The notes: generated by a model from the sequence alone, not told the origin. 64,000 nucleotides of DNA from CAVWDU01 sp963840725 (GCA_963840725.1 CAWIZY010000003.1:124001-188000), one strand, 5' to 3'. Counted from the first letter of the stretch, positions 16,393 to 25,076 are shown. Translations and numbers: made by a program.

Positions 16393-16468
16393 TGGTGGGC
16401 CGTGCTGGATTCGAACCAGCGACCAATTGGTTAAAAGCCAACTGCTCTACCAACTGAGCTAACGGCCC
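16393..16468 (-). tRNA. tRNA-Lys (anticodon UUU)
   Basis: On the minus strand a 76-nt cloverleaf is complete. The acceptor stem pairs GGGCCGT with ACGGCCC, followed by the discriminator A and an encoded CCA. The D-arm contains AGCTCAGTTGGTAGAGC, the anticodon loop is CTTTTAA with anticodon TTT, and the T-arm is GCTGGTTCGAATCCAGC. Its 3' end is the integration site of the island to its left. Confidence 0.97.
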
Positions 16469-16584
16469 CGAAACTGGGTGCAGGCAATTTGCTTACGCGG
16501 GGCCTGATCCGCGAAAGCAGCGTATGGTACGGAAATGGGGGGAAAACTCAAGGGTTTTATCGTCCAGATTGCCGTGCCGGCACA

Positions 16585-17271
16585 TTATAGAACGTAGCGG
16601 GTAGGGTCGGCCACTCCGGCATCTTCAAAACCCTGGCGGCGCAGGCGACAGCTGTCGCAGCGACCGCAGGCCAGCCCCGCTTCGGTCGCCTGATAGCAGG
16701 AGACGGTCAGGGCGTAATCCACACCCAGGGCCATGCCCTGGCGAATGATTTCGCCCTTACCCAGATTCATGAGCGGCGTGTGGATGGACAACTTCTGGCC
16801 CTCTACCCCGGCCCGGGTGGCGAGATTCGCCATGTTTTCAAAAGCGGCAATATACTCGGGTCGACAGTCGGGATAGCCCGAATAATCCACCGCGTTAACA
16901 CCAATGAATATCGCGTTCGCCTCCAGTACCTCGGCCCAACCCAGTGCGATCGAGAGAAACACGGTGTTGCGCGCGGGCACATAGGTAATGGGGATACCCT
17001 CGGTGGCCTCCTCGGGCACGGCGATGTCGGTGTCGGTCAGAGCCGAGCCGCCGATGCTGTCGAGATTTAGTTTGACCACTTTGTGTTGCACGTCGCCGAG
17101 GGCTGCTGACACGCGCTCGGCGGCGGCCAGCTCCGAGCGATGGCGCTGGCCATAATCAAAGCTGAGGGTGTAGCAGGCGTATCCCCGGGCCCGCGCCATC
17201 GCCAGCACGGTGGTTGAATCGAGCCCTCCTGAGACCAGGATCACGGCGCGTTTTGCTTCCTCAATACCCAT
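16585..17271 (-). CDS. queC: 7-cyano-7-deazaguanine synthase QueC
   Basis: The 228-residue enzyme converts 7-carboxy-7-deazaguanine to preQ0 using ATP and ammonia, for queuosine synthesis. The ATP-pyrophosphatase loop SGGLDST is at residues 14-20. The zinc site is formed by Cys192, Cys202, Cys205 and Cys208 (ACGRCDSC). Its ATG overlaps the queE stop by one base, so the two are translationally coupled. Length and motifs are complete. Confidence 0.95.
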   Translation of the reverse strand: MGIEEAKRAVILVSGGLDSTTVLAMARARGYACYTLSFDYGQRHRSELAAAERVSAALGDVQHKVVKLNLDSIGGSALTDTDIAVPEEATEGIPITYVPARNTVFLSIALGWAEVLEANAIFIGVNAVDYSGYPDCRPEYIAAFENMANLATRAGVEGQKLSIHTPLMNLGKGEIIRQGMALGVDYALTVSCYQATEAGLACGRCDSCRLRRQGFEDAGVADPTRYVL

Positions 17272-17954
17272 CAGTGCCCCGGCTGGTCATCCCAGAGAAT
17301 CTTGTGCAACTGCAGTTGCATACGTACCGGCAGGCCATCCGCCAGAATCCACTGGGCCAGATCACGCCCGTGAAGTTGCCCATGGCTGGGCGAGAACAGC
17401 ACATCGGAGACCCTGCCCGGCAGTGCGTATTCGTCCAGTTTGAATCGCGCCCACTCATAGTCGGCGCGGTCACAGATGACGAACTTGACCTGATCGGTGG
17501 GCTTGAGACGCGAGATATTGCTGTAGTCGTTGCGACCCATCTCCCCGGAGGCCGGGGTTTTTAGATCCAGCACCACCACCACCCGGGCGTCTACGCCTTC
17601 GAGGCTGATCGCACCGCCTGTCTCCAGGGACACTTCGTAGCCGGCGTCACAGAGAGTGTTCAGCAATGGCCAGCAACTCTGCTGCGCCAGCGGCTCACCC
17701 CCGGTGACGGTAACGTAGCGCGGGTTATAGGTAGCAACCCGGGCACAGATATCGGCGACTCTGAACAGCTCACCGCCAGAGAATGCATACTCCGTGTCGC
17801 AATAGACACAGCGCAGTGGGCAGCCGGTCAGTCGCACGAACACCGTGGGCAAGCCTACAGTGCGGGCTTCGCCCTGTAGCGAGTAGAAAATTTCGGTGAT
17901 CCGAACGGTGTCAGTGCCGGGCGTAGCGTGGCGGCTGGGTCGTGGCTGGCTCAT
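17271..17954 (-). CDS. queE: 7-carboxy-7-deazaguanine synthase QueE (radical SAM)
   Basis: The 227-residue radical-SAM enzyme contracts 6-carboxytetrahydropterin to 7-carboxy-7-deazaguanine. The iron-sulfur cluster motif CxxxCxxC is formed by Cys45, Cys49 and Cys52 (GCPLRCVYCDT), with the SAM-binding TGGEP patch further on. The motif spacing is the standard proteobacterial one. It lies directly before queC and 41 bp after the cpoB stop, at the end of the Tol-Pal run. Confidence 0.95.
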   Translation of the reverse strand: MSQPRPSRHATPGTDTVRITEIFYSLQGEARTVGLPTVFVRLTGCPLRCVYCDTEYAFSGGELFRVADICARVATYNPRYVTVTGGEPLAQQSCWPLLNTLCDAGYEVSLETGGAISLEGVDARVVVVLDLKTPASGEMGRNDYSNISRLKPTDQVKFVICDRADYEWARFKLDEYALPGRVSDVLFSPSHGQLHGRDLAQWILADGLPVRMQLQLHKILWDDQPGH

Positions 17955-17995
17955 CGGGCAATCTGCGAATATCCGGGCGCTGCAAAGCGCGAGGG

Positions 17996-19045
17996 TCAGT
18001 AGTTTTCGGCGATAAACTCGCGCGACAATTGCACCGCCGAGCTGTTTGTACCGCCGTACTCACTGATCACCCTGTCGAGATATTCCCGCCCCTTGGATCG
18101 ATTGCCTTTCTGAAAATAGACCTTGCCCAGCTTGTACATCGCGTCCGGGGCCTTGTTGTTGTCCGGGTACTCGCTGAGTAGCAGCATGAAGGCCTGTCGC
18201 GCAGACTCCAGTTGCGGCGGCTGGGTAACGAGATAAAGTTCTCCGAGCCAGTAGTGCGCATTGGGCGCGTAACGTCCCGCCGGGTACTGCTGCAAAAACT
18301 TGTCAAAAGCGCTGATCGCTGAATCCCACTGCTGGCCGCGAACCAGCGCATAGGCTGCCCGATAAGCTTCGCCCTCGCCAGGTTGCTCAGCCCGCTGCGG
18401 TTGGGGTGAGCGCGCTTTCTCAGGGCTGCTGACTCTGGGTTGTGCACTTGTTCCCGATGCACGTGCAGCGGAGGAGGACACTGCGCTGCCAGCTGCGACA
18501 CCTGCAGCCACACCTGATCCCACTCCCGAGCCCGATCCCACACCCACACCAGCCCCTACTGATCCGCTGCCACCGAGACGGCGGTCGAGGTCCTGATAAC
18601 GGTCATCCAGTTGTTGCTGCAGACGACGCAGCTCGTAGGCCTGCTTCTCAACTCTGCCATTGAGGGTCATCACCTCCTGTTGCAACTGCTGTATCTGGTA
18701 CACCAGGTTGCCGAGGTTCTGGTTCTGACTGCCAATGCCCGCACTGGGTAGCGGCCTGGGCTGTGCTGCGGATGTCGGTACAGTCGCTGAATTGCCCGAC
18801 GGTTGTGCTTGGGCTGCAGTGGTTGCCGCGCTACTGGCAGCACCCGTACTGACACCATAACTGGTCGCCGGGTACTGCTGCGCCGGCTTCACCCGGTACG
18901 GATCCTCCACCGCTCCGCCGGAAGCGCGCTGCGCTGCCCGCTCGGCTTCCACGTCGACGTAGTCTTGCGCCACAGTATGGAACGAGAACGGGCCGGTCGT
19001 TAAGACCAGCCCGCACACGACTAGCGCTTTGCCAATGTTCTCCAT
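17996..19045 (-). CDS. cpoB: CpoB/YbgF, Tol-Pal-associated periplasmic protein
   Basis: The 349-residue protein has a signal peptide (residues about 1-27) and a Gln-rich coiled-coil trimerisation region (NLVYQIQQLQQEVMTLNGRV, about residues 111-165). A low-complexity Gly/Ser/Val/Ala linker follows, and the C-terminus carries TPR-like repeats (AYALVRGQQWDSAISAFDKF onwards). CpoB coordinates Tol-Pal constriction with PBP1b during division. The linker at about 158-200, with GSGSGVGSG-type repeats, is unusually long. The gene directly follows pal on the same strand, as expected. Confidence 0.92.
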   Translation of the reverse strand: MENIGKALVVCGLVLTTGPFSFHTVAQDYVDVEAERAAQRASGGAVEDPYRVKPAQQYPATSYGVSTGAASSAATTAAQAQPSGNSATVPTSAAQPRPLPSAGIGSQNQNLGNLVYQIQQLQQEVMTLNGRVEKQAYELRRLQQQLDDRYQDLDRRLGGSGSVGAGVGVGSGSGVGSGVAAGVAAGSAVSSSAARASGTSAQPRVSSPEKARSPQPQRAEQPGEGEAYRAAYALVRGQQWDSAISAFDKFLQQYPAGRYAPNAHYWLGELYLVTQPPQLESARQAFMLLLSEYPDNNKAPDAMYKLGKVYFQKGNRSKGREYLDRVISEYGGTNSSAVQLSREFIAENY

Positions 19046-19055
19046 AAACGCCCGG

Positions 19056-19568
19056 TTACTTCAGCTCAACCCGGCGGTTTTGAGTCCAGCTGGATTCACC
19101 CGAACCATAGGCGACCGGCCGCTCTTCGCCGTAGCTGACTGTCTCAATGCGGTAGTTGGCAATACCGTTAACCACCATGTAGTCACGGACGGCATTGGCA
19201 CGGCGTTCACCCAGCGCCATGTTGTACTCGCGGGTACCGCGTTCGTCAGTGTGCCCTTCGAGACGTACGGTACGATCATTGGTTTTGAGCAGCTCTACGT
19301 GGGCATCGAGTGCCTCGCGAGACTCAGGACGTAAAGCAGAGCTGTCGAAGTCGAAGAAAAAGACGTTGCCATAGGCAGCCACGGCCTGCTCCAGCACTTG
19401 CTGTTGCTGTCTGGCTTGCTCCATGGCGGCCTGCTCCTGACGGGCCAATTCGTCGGCGCGCTGCGCGGCCGCTTCCTGCTCTTTGGTGGCGTTACTGGTA
19501 CAGGCCACTAGAAATACTGCGGTGAACAACACGGCAATGGCCTTGCCGGCTACCGTTACATGCGTCAT
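19056..19568 (-). CDS. pal: peptidoglycan-associated lipoprotein Pal
   Basis: The 170-residue lipoprotein has a lipobox FLVAC with the lipidated Cys23, a Glu/Gln/Ala-rich helical spacer, and an OmpA-like domain. Its peptidoglycan-binding motif includes EGHTDERGTREYNMALGERR near residues 115-134. It sits in the outer membrane, binds diaminopimelate in peptidoglycan and is the partner of TolB. It lies between tolB and cpoB in the usual order. Confidence 0.95.
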   Translation of the reverse strand: MTHVTVAGKAIAVLFTAVFLVACTSNATKEQEAAAQRADELARQEQAAMEQARQQQQVLEQAVAAYGNVFFFDFDSSALRPESREALDAHVELLKTNDRTVRLEGHTDERGTREYNMALGERRANAVRDYMVVNGIANYRIETVSYGEERPVAYGSGESSWTQNRRVELK

Positions 19569-19621
19569 AACAACTTCCCTTTCGTGTTTCGATCTTGGTC
19601 TTTATGTTTGAGTCAGTGTAG

Positions 19622-20923
19622 TCAGCGGTCTCTCATATAGGGAGACCAGGCTGGCTCCCGCACATCCCCTTCGCGGGCGGGAAGGCTGAACTTCACCCCC
19701 CCATCGACGGAGACCGCCGCTAGAATACCACGCCCACCCTCTTTCGTGGCGTACAATACCATAGAGCCATTTGGCGCGATACTGGGACTTTCATCCAATT
19801 GGGTGGAGGTCAGAATCTGTAATCGGCCGTTGACCAGGTCCTGTAAAGCGATATGAAAATCGCCGTCCTGCTGATGCACCAGCACCACGTTGCGGCCATC
19901 CTGAGCGACCCGGGCGCGCGCGTTGTAACTCCCTTCAAAGGTCATCCGCTCCGTGCGGCCGCTGGCCATATCGTAGCGATAGATCTGCGGTCGGCCACCA
20001 CGATCGGAAGTGAACAGCAGTGACTTGCCATCTGGCATCCAGGTGGGCTCCGTGTCGATAGCGTAATGGCGTGTCAGGCGGTTGAGTTTTTTGGTGGCGA
20101 GATCCATGAGATAGATATCCGGGCTGCCATCCTTGGAAAGGACCATCGCCATACTCTTGCCATCGGGCGACCAGGCCGGGGCCCCATTCAGCCCCTTGAA
20201 GCCGGTCAGCTGCTCCCGGGCACCCGTAGCCAGCACCTGTCTGTAAATAGCGGGCCGGGTCGTCTCGAAAGACACGTAGGCGATCTCCTTGCCATCCGGT
20301 GACCAGCTGGGAGCGAGTATTGGCTCACGCGATTCCAGCAGTACAATCGGCCTGGCGCCGTCTGAATCCGCCAGGGTCAAGCGCGAATAATCCCTGCCAC
20401 CGGGCACCCGGGTCACCGACACATAGAGCAATCGGGTGGCGAAGGCGCCGGGGATGCCGGTCAGTCGCTCGTAGACCTGATCCGCCACCCTGTGGGCCAG
20501 CATCCTCGCTTCGCTAACCGGCCCCAGCTCCTGTCCGCTGTGAACCCGGGCCTGGCGATTGACATCAAAAAGGTCATAAACCACCCGCATCTCACCGGTG
20601 GCTGTATCGATTCGGCCAATCAGCAGGTACTCCACATCCAGCGCCCGCCAGTCGCGGTAAAAGACCTCCTGTTCGGTAGTCGGAAGACCCAACATATCGG
20701 CGCGACCCACCGGATCAAACTGGCCACTGCGGGTGAGGTCACCATCAATAACCGCGGCAATGTCTTCCGGCGACCCGCCCGGGCCAGTCCAGGCAAAAGG
20801 AACGACGGCGATGGCGGTCGGATTGTCCATACCGCGGGTGATTTCTATTACCAGCTCAGCGCGGGCAGCACAGGCTGCCGCCAGCAGGTAGACGACAAGT
20901 AGGTGTTGCAGCAGGGATTTCAT
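19622..20923 (-). CDS. tolB: Tol-Pal translocation protein TolB
   Basis: The 433-residue periplasmic protein has a signal peptide (residues 1-22), an N-terminal alpha/beta domain and a six-bladed propeller. The propeller shows repeated WSPDG motifs (PSWSPDGKEIAYVS, PAWSPDGKSMAMV, PTWMPDGKSLLFTS). The propeller binds Pal and the N-terminal strand binds TolA. Its start overlaps the last base of tolA. Confidence 0.96.
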   Translation of the reverse strand: MKSLLQHLLVVYLLAAACAARAELVIEITRGMDNPTAIAVVPFAWTGPGGSPEDIAAVIDGDLTRSGQFDPVGRADMLGLPTTEQEVFYRDWRALDVEYLLIGRIDTATGEMRVVYDLFDVNRQARVHSGQELGPVSEARMLAHRVADQVYERLTGIPGAFATRLLYVSVTRVPGGRDYSRLTLADSDGARPIVLLESREPILAPSWSPDGKEIAYVSFETTRPAIYRQVLATGAREQLTGFKGLNGAPAWSPDGKSMAMVLSKDGSPDIYLMDLATKKLNRLTRHYAIDTEPTWMPDGKSLLFTSDRGGRPQIYRYDMASGRTERMTFEGSYNARARVAQDGRNVVLVHQQDGDFHIALQDLVNGRLQILTSTQLDESPSIAPNGSMVLYATKEGGRGILAAVSVDGGVKFSLPAREGDVREPAWSPYMRDR

Positions 20924-21702
20924 CAGTATCTCAAGTCCTCGGGTCTGAACAGCAGGCGAAAGCGCCTGAAGGTTTTATCAAACTCCCGAATGGGCAATTG
21001 CTTCAACTCGGGAAAACTGCCGGCTTTTTCAACCGCATTGATGGCCGAGCGGTCAAAGGCAGTGTTGCCACTGCTCTTGAGCAGGGTCACGCTGATGACG
21101 TCGCCGGAGGGGATCAGCTGTATCGCCAGCACCGCCTCCATGCCATTGCGGGCGCTGGGCGGCCGGCTCCAGTAGTTCATAACGGTCTGCTGAATCAGTG
21201 CCGCATAGCTGGCGGTCATCTCGTCAGCCGAAGCGGCCCGGGCCTGGGCCTCCTCTTCCTGCGCCATAGCCTGAGCCAGTTCGGCGCGGGCAATTGCCGC
21301 GAGTTCGGCCTCCGTCATGCGGGGCTCCCGCTTGGGTTCCGGTTTCGGCTCCGGTTTCGGTTTTGGCTCTGCTTTCGGTTTCGGTTTCGGTTTCGGTGAC
21401 GGTTTGGGTTTGGGCGCTGGCTTTGCCGTTGGTTTTGGTTTGGTGACCGCTTTTACCGGCTTTTTCGGGGCAGGCTTTACCACCGGTTTCGGCTCGACGA
21501 CAGGCTTGGGCTGCAAATCGGCAACGCTCACCAGCTTTGCCTGTATCACCCGGGGTACCGGTTTGACCTTGCGCAGTTCGTCGGAACCGGGCCAGTTCAT
21601 GGTCAGGACATACAACAGCAGCCCGTGCAAGACCAATGTGGCCAAAATGGGCCGCAGGTAGATCCGCGGAGCGACCGGCCTGGCATAGATAGAGTCATTC
21701 AC
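20923..21702 (-). CDS. tolA: TolA, short form with Pro-Lys-rich domain II
   Basis: The 259-residue protein has one N-terminal membrane helix (about residues 16-36) that anchors it to TolQR. Domain II (about residues 66-130) is a run of PKP-type repeats in place of the long Ala/Lys/Glu helix of E. coli TolA. The C-terminal TonB-like domain (YAALIQQTVMNYWSRPPSAR onwards) contacts TolB and Pal. The protein transmits proton-motive energy across the periplasm. It overlaps tolR by 4 bp, and its position in tolQRAB is conclusive. Confidence 0.93.
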   Translation of the reverse strand: MNDSIYARPVAPRIYLRPILATLVLHGLLLYVLTMNWPGSDELRKVKPVPRVIQAKLVSVADLQPKPVVEPKPVVKPAPKKPVKAVTKPKPTAKPAPKPKPSPKPKPKPKAEPKPKPEPKPEPKREPRMTEAELAAIARAELAQAMAQEEEAQARAASADEMTASYAALIQQTVMNYWSRPPSARNGMEAVLAIQLIPSGDVISVTLLKSSGNTAFDRSAINAVEKAGSFPELKQLPIREFDKTFRRFRLLFRPEDLRY

Positions 21703-22121
21703 TGGGGGTTCTCGGTCACCAACCCGACGCTGGGCGCCCCCGCCTCCTGCAATGCCGCCATCAAGGTGACCACCTCTCCGTAGGCCACCGCGCGGTCGCC
21801 CCAGACCATCACCGGCTTTTTAGGGTTGCGGCGCATGACGGTGGCGACCCGCTGCTTGATCGTCGCCAGGGTCAGAACCTGATCCTCGCCACCACCGATA
21901 TTAAGAAACAGTTCGCCGCTGGCGTTCAATGAGACAATGACCGGCTCACTGTCCTGGTTCTCTACCGGGTCGGCACTGGCCTCGGGCAGGTCCACCTGAA
22001 CACCCTGCATCAACATGGGCGCAGTCACCATGAAAATGATCAATAACACCAGCATCACGTCGATATAGGGCACGACGTTTATCTCCGCCATAGGCCGGTG
22101 CTTGTTACGGGAGCGTCCCAT
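21699..22121 (-). CDS. tolR: TolR, inner-membrane Tol-Pal motor protein
   Basis: The 140-residue ExbD/TolR-family protein has a single membrane helix (residues about 17-37) with the essential channel aspartate at position 21 (VVPYIDVMLVLL). A periplasmic domain follows. With TolQ it forms the proton channel that energises TolA. It is spaced 6 bp from tolQ and overlaps tolA by 4 bp. Confidence 0.96.
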   Translation of the reverse strand: MGRSRNKHRPMAEINVVPYIDVMLVLLIIFMVTAPMLMQGVQVDLPEASADPVENQDSEPVIVSLNASGELFLNIGGGEDQVLTLATIKQRVATVMRRNPKKPVMVWGDRAVAYGEVVTLMAALQEAGAPSVGLVTENPQ

Positions 22122-22127
22122 ACCCCA

Positions 22128-22838
22128 TCAGCCTCCGTTCTTCTCGCGGGAGCGCAACGCGTAGGCCTGCCTGTAGAGGATGCTGGAAAACTCGTCTACG
22201 AATGTCTCGTAGCGGTTGGCGAAGACGTCCACCCGAGAGGCAAAGCGGTTGTAGGCCAGCACCGCGGGGATCGCAGCGAACAGGCCCATCGCGGTGGCTA
22301 CCAGTGCCTCGGAGATACCCGGAGCCACCGTGGCCAGGGTCGCCTGGGTCGCGTTGGCCAGTCCTCGGAAAGAGTGCATGATGCCCCACACCGTACCGAA
22401 CAGTCCGATATAGGGGCTTGTCGACCCCACCGAGGCCAGAAACGCCAGATGGCGCTCCAGGCGCTCTTCCTCTCGCAGCGTTGCCACCCGCATAGCGCGC
22501 CGGGACCCCTCGATAACCGCCTCGGAGTCCATTTCTGACTGTTGCGCCAGGCGGGAAAACTCCTTGAAACCTGCCCTGAAGATACTCTCCATACCCAGTA
22601 CCGCATGGCCACTTGAGGCTCGCTCGTTGCCCTCCCGATAGAGCTGGGAAAGATCGATGCCAGACCAGAAGCGCTCCTCAAACGTGAACATCTCGTTGCG
22701 GGCATTACGATAATAGATAAACCGTTGCACGATCATGAACCACGACAGTACGGATGCCAGCAGCAACAGGCCCATAACCAGTTGCACCGTGATGCTGGCA
22801 TTGAGCACCAGATCGATCAAGCTCAGTTTTTCTTCCAA
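22128..22838 (-). CDS. tolQ: TolQ, inner-membrane Tol-Pal motor protein
   Basis: The 236-residue ExbB/TolQ-family protein has three membrane helices: about residues 17-37, 135-160 (SVGSTSPYIGLFGTVWGIM) and 168-195 (ISEALVATAMGLFAAIPAVL). The conserved Thr and Gly residues that line the proton channel are present. It is the first gene of the tolQRAB unit, 28 bp after ybgC. Confidence 0.96.
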   Translation of the reverse strand: MEEKLSLIDLVLNASITVQLVMGLLLLASVLSWFMIVQRFIYYRNARNEMFTFEERFWSGIDLSQLYREGNERASSGHAVLGMESIFRAGFKEFSRLAQQSEMDSEAVIEGSRRAMRVATLREEERLERHLAFLASVGSTSPYIGLFGTVWGIMHSFRGLANATQATLATVAPGISEALVATAMGLFAAIPAVLAYNRFASRVDVFANRYETFVDEFSSILYRQAYALRSREKNGG

Positions 22839-22866
22839 CTTATTGTCCCCTAATAGCGTGACTGTC

Positions 22867-23274
22867 TTATTGCAGGCTCCGCAGCGTTGTCAGCATAGGC
22901 TCGGGTATGCGGCGCGGTTTGATTCCATCGCGAGCCACACAGGCCAGCGTGACCTTTCCCTGAGCCAGAACTTCATCGCCCCGCCGCAGCTGCTGATCGA
23001 GCACCATACTGGCCCCGCCCAGACTGACCAGGCGCGCAGTGGCAACCAGCTCGTCATCCAGCACCGCCGGCTTGCGGTATTTTACCGCGACATCCCGTAC
23101 CACGAACATCAGGTCAAAGTTGCAGATATAATCCTTGCCATAGCCGAGAGAGCGCATCAACTCGGTACGGGCTCGCTCCATATACTTCAGGTAATTGACG
23201 TAATAAACGATACCACCGGTGTCGGTATCTTCCATATAAACCCGCAGCAAAAGCTCGAAAGGCAGGGCGCTCAC
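22867..23274 (-). CDS. ybgC: YbgC, Tol-Pal-linked acyl-CoA thioesterase
   Basis: From a GTG at 23274 this is a 135-residue hot-dog-fold thioesterase with the active-site Asp18 in EDTDTGGIVYYVNYLKY. YbgC enzymes hydrolyse acyl-CoAs and bind acyl carrier protein. The frame stays open 123 bp further upstream, but that part is only the antisense of the repetitive ruvB tail and reads as RRNGA repeats, so the GTG is preferred. It overlaps the ruvB stop (GTGA), implying translational coupling. Confidence 0.93.
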   Translation of the reverse strand: MSALPFELLLRVYMEDTDTGGIVYYVNYLKYMERARTELMRSLGYGKDYICNFDLMFVVRDVAVKYRKPAVLDDELVATARLVSLGGASMVLDQQLRRGDEVLAQGKVTLACVARDGIKPRRIPEPMLTTLRSLQ

Positions 23275-24407
23275 CCCTCGTTGCCCTCGTCCCCCAGTGG
23301 CAGGGTCCCTGCGATAGGCGCCGTTGCGTCGGGCGCCGTTGCGTCGGGCGCCGTTGCGTCGGGCGCCGTCGCGTCGGGCGCCGCCGAGCCCGGCCACCCG
23401 GGGACGGGCGCGGTAATACCAAAATGCCGGTAGGCGCTCTGCGTCACCATCCTGCCGCGAGGTGTGCGCAGCATATACCCCTGCTGGATCAGGTACGGCT
23501 CCAGCACGTCCTCGATGGTGCCTCGCTCTTCGGATATTGCGGCGGCCAGGCTGTCTACCCCCACCGGACCACCGTCAAATTTCTCGATCAGCGCCAGCAG
23601 CAGGCGGCGGTCCAGGTGATCAAAACCCCGCTGATCCACGCTCAACATGTCCAGTGCCCGGTCGGCCACCTCGACGGAAATATGCCCGTCAGCCTTCACC
23701 TCGGCGAAGTCGCGCACCCGCCGCAGCAGGCGATTGGCTATCCGCGGTGTCCCCCGGGACCGCCGCGCTATTTCTACGGCGCCGCCCTCGTCGAGGCCAA
23801 TACCCAGAATCTTGGCAGAACGCGCAACAATCAGCGCCAGTTCCGCGGTGGTGTAAAACTCCAGACGCTGGACAATGCCGAAGCGGTCCCGAAGAGGGGA
23901 GGTCAGCAGGCCCGCGCGGGTTGTCGCACCCACCAGGGTAAAGGGCGGCAAATCGAGCTTTATCGACCGCGCTGCCGGCCCTTCACCAATCATGATGTCC
24001 AGCTGGTAGTCCTCCATCGCCGGGTACAGCACTTCTTCGACGTAGGGGCTGAGCCGGTGAATCTCGTCTATAAACAGCACATCGCCAGGTTCCAGGTTAG
24101 TCATCAAAGCCGCGATATCGCCCGCCTTGTCCAGCACCGGGCCCGAGGTCGTTTTGAGTGATACGCCCATCTCATGGGCGATAATACTGGCGAGAGTGGT
24201 TTTGCCAAGACCGGGGGGGCCGAAAATAAGCGTGTGATCCAAAGGCTCCCCACGACCCCGGGCAGCTTGCAGAAATATCGTCATCTGCTCGCACACTGCC
24301 GGCTGGCCCACATACTCTGCCAACGTTCGGGGACGCACGGCCCGGTCCAGGGCATCGTCAGTCCGGGTGGCCGGCTCGGCGCCGACCAATCGGTCAGTCT
24401 CAATCAT
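23271..24407 (-). CDS. ruvB: Holliday junction branch-migration motor RuvB
   Basis: The 378-residue AAA+ helicase has Walker A GPPGLGKT at residues 63-70, Walker B with DEIH near 115, and the sensor GATTRAG. A winged-helix C-terminus ends in the usual YRHFG. The protein continues about 40 residues past this usual end into a tail made of PDATA repeats (about residues 344-363). RuvB hexamers drive branch migration with RuvA. It is followed by an overlapping ybgC and preceded 13 bp away by ruvA. Confidence 0.96.
   Translation of the reverse strand: MIETDRLVGAEPATRTDDALDRAVRPRTLAEYVGQPAVCEQMTIFLQAARGRGEPLDHTLIFGPPGLGKTTLASIIAHEMGVSLKTTSGPVLDKAGDIAALMTNLEPGDVLFIDEIHRLSPYVEEVLYPAMEDYQLDIMIGEGPAARSIKLDLPPFTLVGATTRAGLLTSPLRDRFGIVQRLEFYTTAELALIVARSAKILGIGLDEGGAVEIARRSRGTPRIANRLLRRVRDFAEVKADGHISVEVADRALDMLSVDQRGFDHLDRRLLLALIEKFDGGPVGVDSLAAAISEERGTIEDVLEPYLIQQGYMLRTPRGRMVTQSAYRHFGITAPVPGWPGSAAPDATAPDATAPDATAPDATAPIAGTLPLGDEGNEG
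23319..23386. repeat. 15-bp tandem repeat inside the 3' end of ruvB
   Basis: The unit GTTGCGTCGGGCGCC is repeated about four times with few changes, encoding (A/P)DATA in RuvB. A 15-bp unit keeps the frame, so copy-number change would only lengthen or shorten the tail. Confidence 0.9.
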
Positions 24408-24420
24408 TGCGCGCTTTGCA

Positions 24421-25044
24421 TCAGCTGTTCACCATGGATTTCAAGGCCCGGCGAATCAATTCCTCGCTGTCGCCGATGTTGTCGTCATTCACCCCCGCTA
24501 CGGCGCGCGCCGCTTCTGCAGGCTTATACCCCAGGGCGATCAAGGCACTCTCGGCATCGGCAATATAGCGACCTGAGGAGGCCTGTTCCAGCTGCTCGCC
24601 AGACACAGCACCGTCAGATTGGCTCCCACTGCGATCGAGCCAGTCCTTGAGCTTATCTCGCATCTCGACCAGCAAGCGTTCGGCGGTTTTTCTGCCCACT
24701 CCAGGGAGCGAAATCAGCGCGGCGAGGTCCTCCCGCTGCACACAACGGGCAAAGCTGTCGGCATCCATTCCCGAGAGAATAGTCAGCGCCAGCTTGGGGC
24801 CCACCCCGCTCACCCTGATCAGTTGACGGAACAGGCTGCGCTCTCGCTCATCGCTAAAGCCGTAGAGCAGTTGGGCATCTTCGCGAACGACAAAATGCGT
24901 GAGCAGGCAAACTTCACTGCCCAGCGCCGGCAACTGAAACAAAATGGTCATCGGCACCTGGAGTTCATAACCCACACCGCCGACATCCACCAGGATTTCC
25001 GGCGGTTGCTTGTCTATCAGGGTGCCACGAATTCGTCCTATCAT
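24421..25044 (-). CDS. ruvA: Holliday junction DNA-binding protein RuvA
   Basis: The 207-residue protein has the N-terminal OB-fold (MIGRIRGTLIDKQPPEILVD). Helix-hairpin-helix motifs follow, SGVGPKLALTILSGM and LPGVGRKTAERLLVEM, and the C-terminal domain III (YIADAESALIALGYKPAEA) contacts RuvB. It binds four-way junctions as a tetramer. The gene order ruvC-ruvA-ruvB is standard. Confidence 0.96.
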   Translation of the reverse strand: MIGRIRGTLIDKQPPEILVDVGGVGYELQVPMTILFQLPALGSEVCLLTHFVVREDAQLLYGFSDERERSLFRQLIRVSGVGPKLALTILSGMDADSFARCVQREDLAALISLPGVGRKTAERLLVEMRDKLKDWLDRSGSQSDGAVSGEQLEQASSGRYIADAESALIALGYKPAEAARAVAGVNDDNIGDSEELIRRALKSMVNS

Positions 25045-25076
25045 CTCTTTACCATCAACGGACTCTCAAGGGAGAC

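Noticed and set aside
22867..23397. A longer YbgC starting at 23397
   Set aside because: The extra residues are RRNGA-type repeats read antisense to the RuvB PDATA repeat; the GTG overlapping the ruvB stop gives a normal-length protein.
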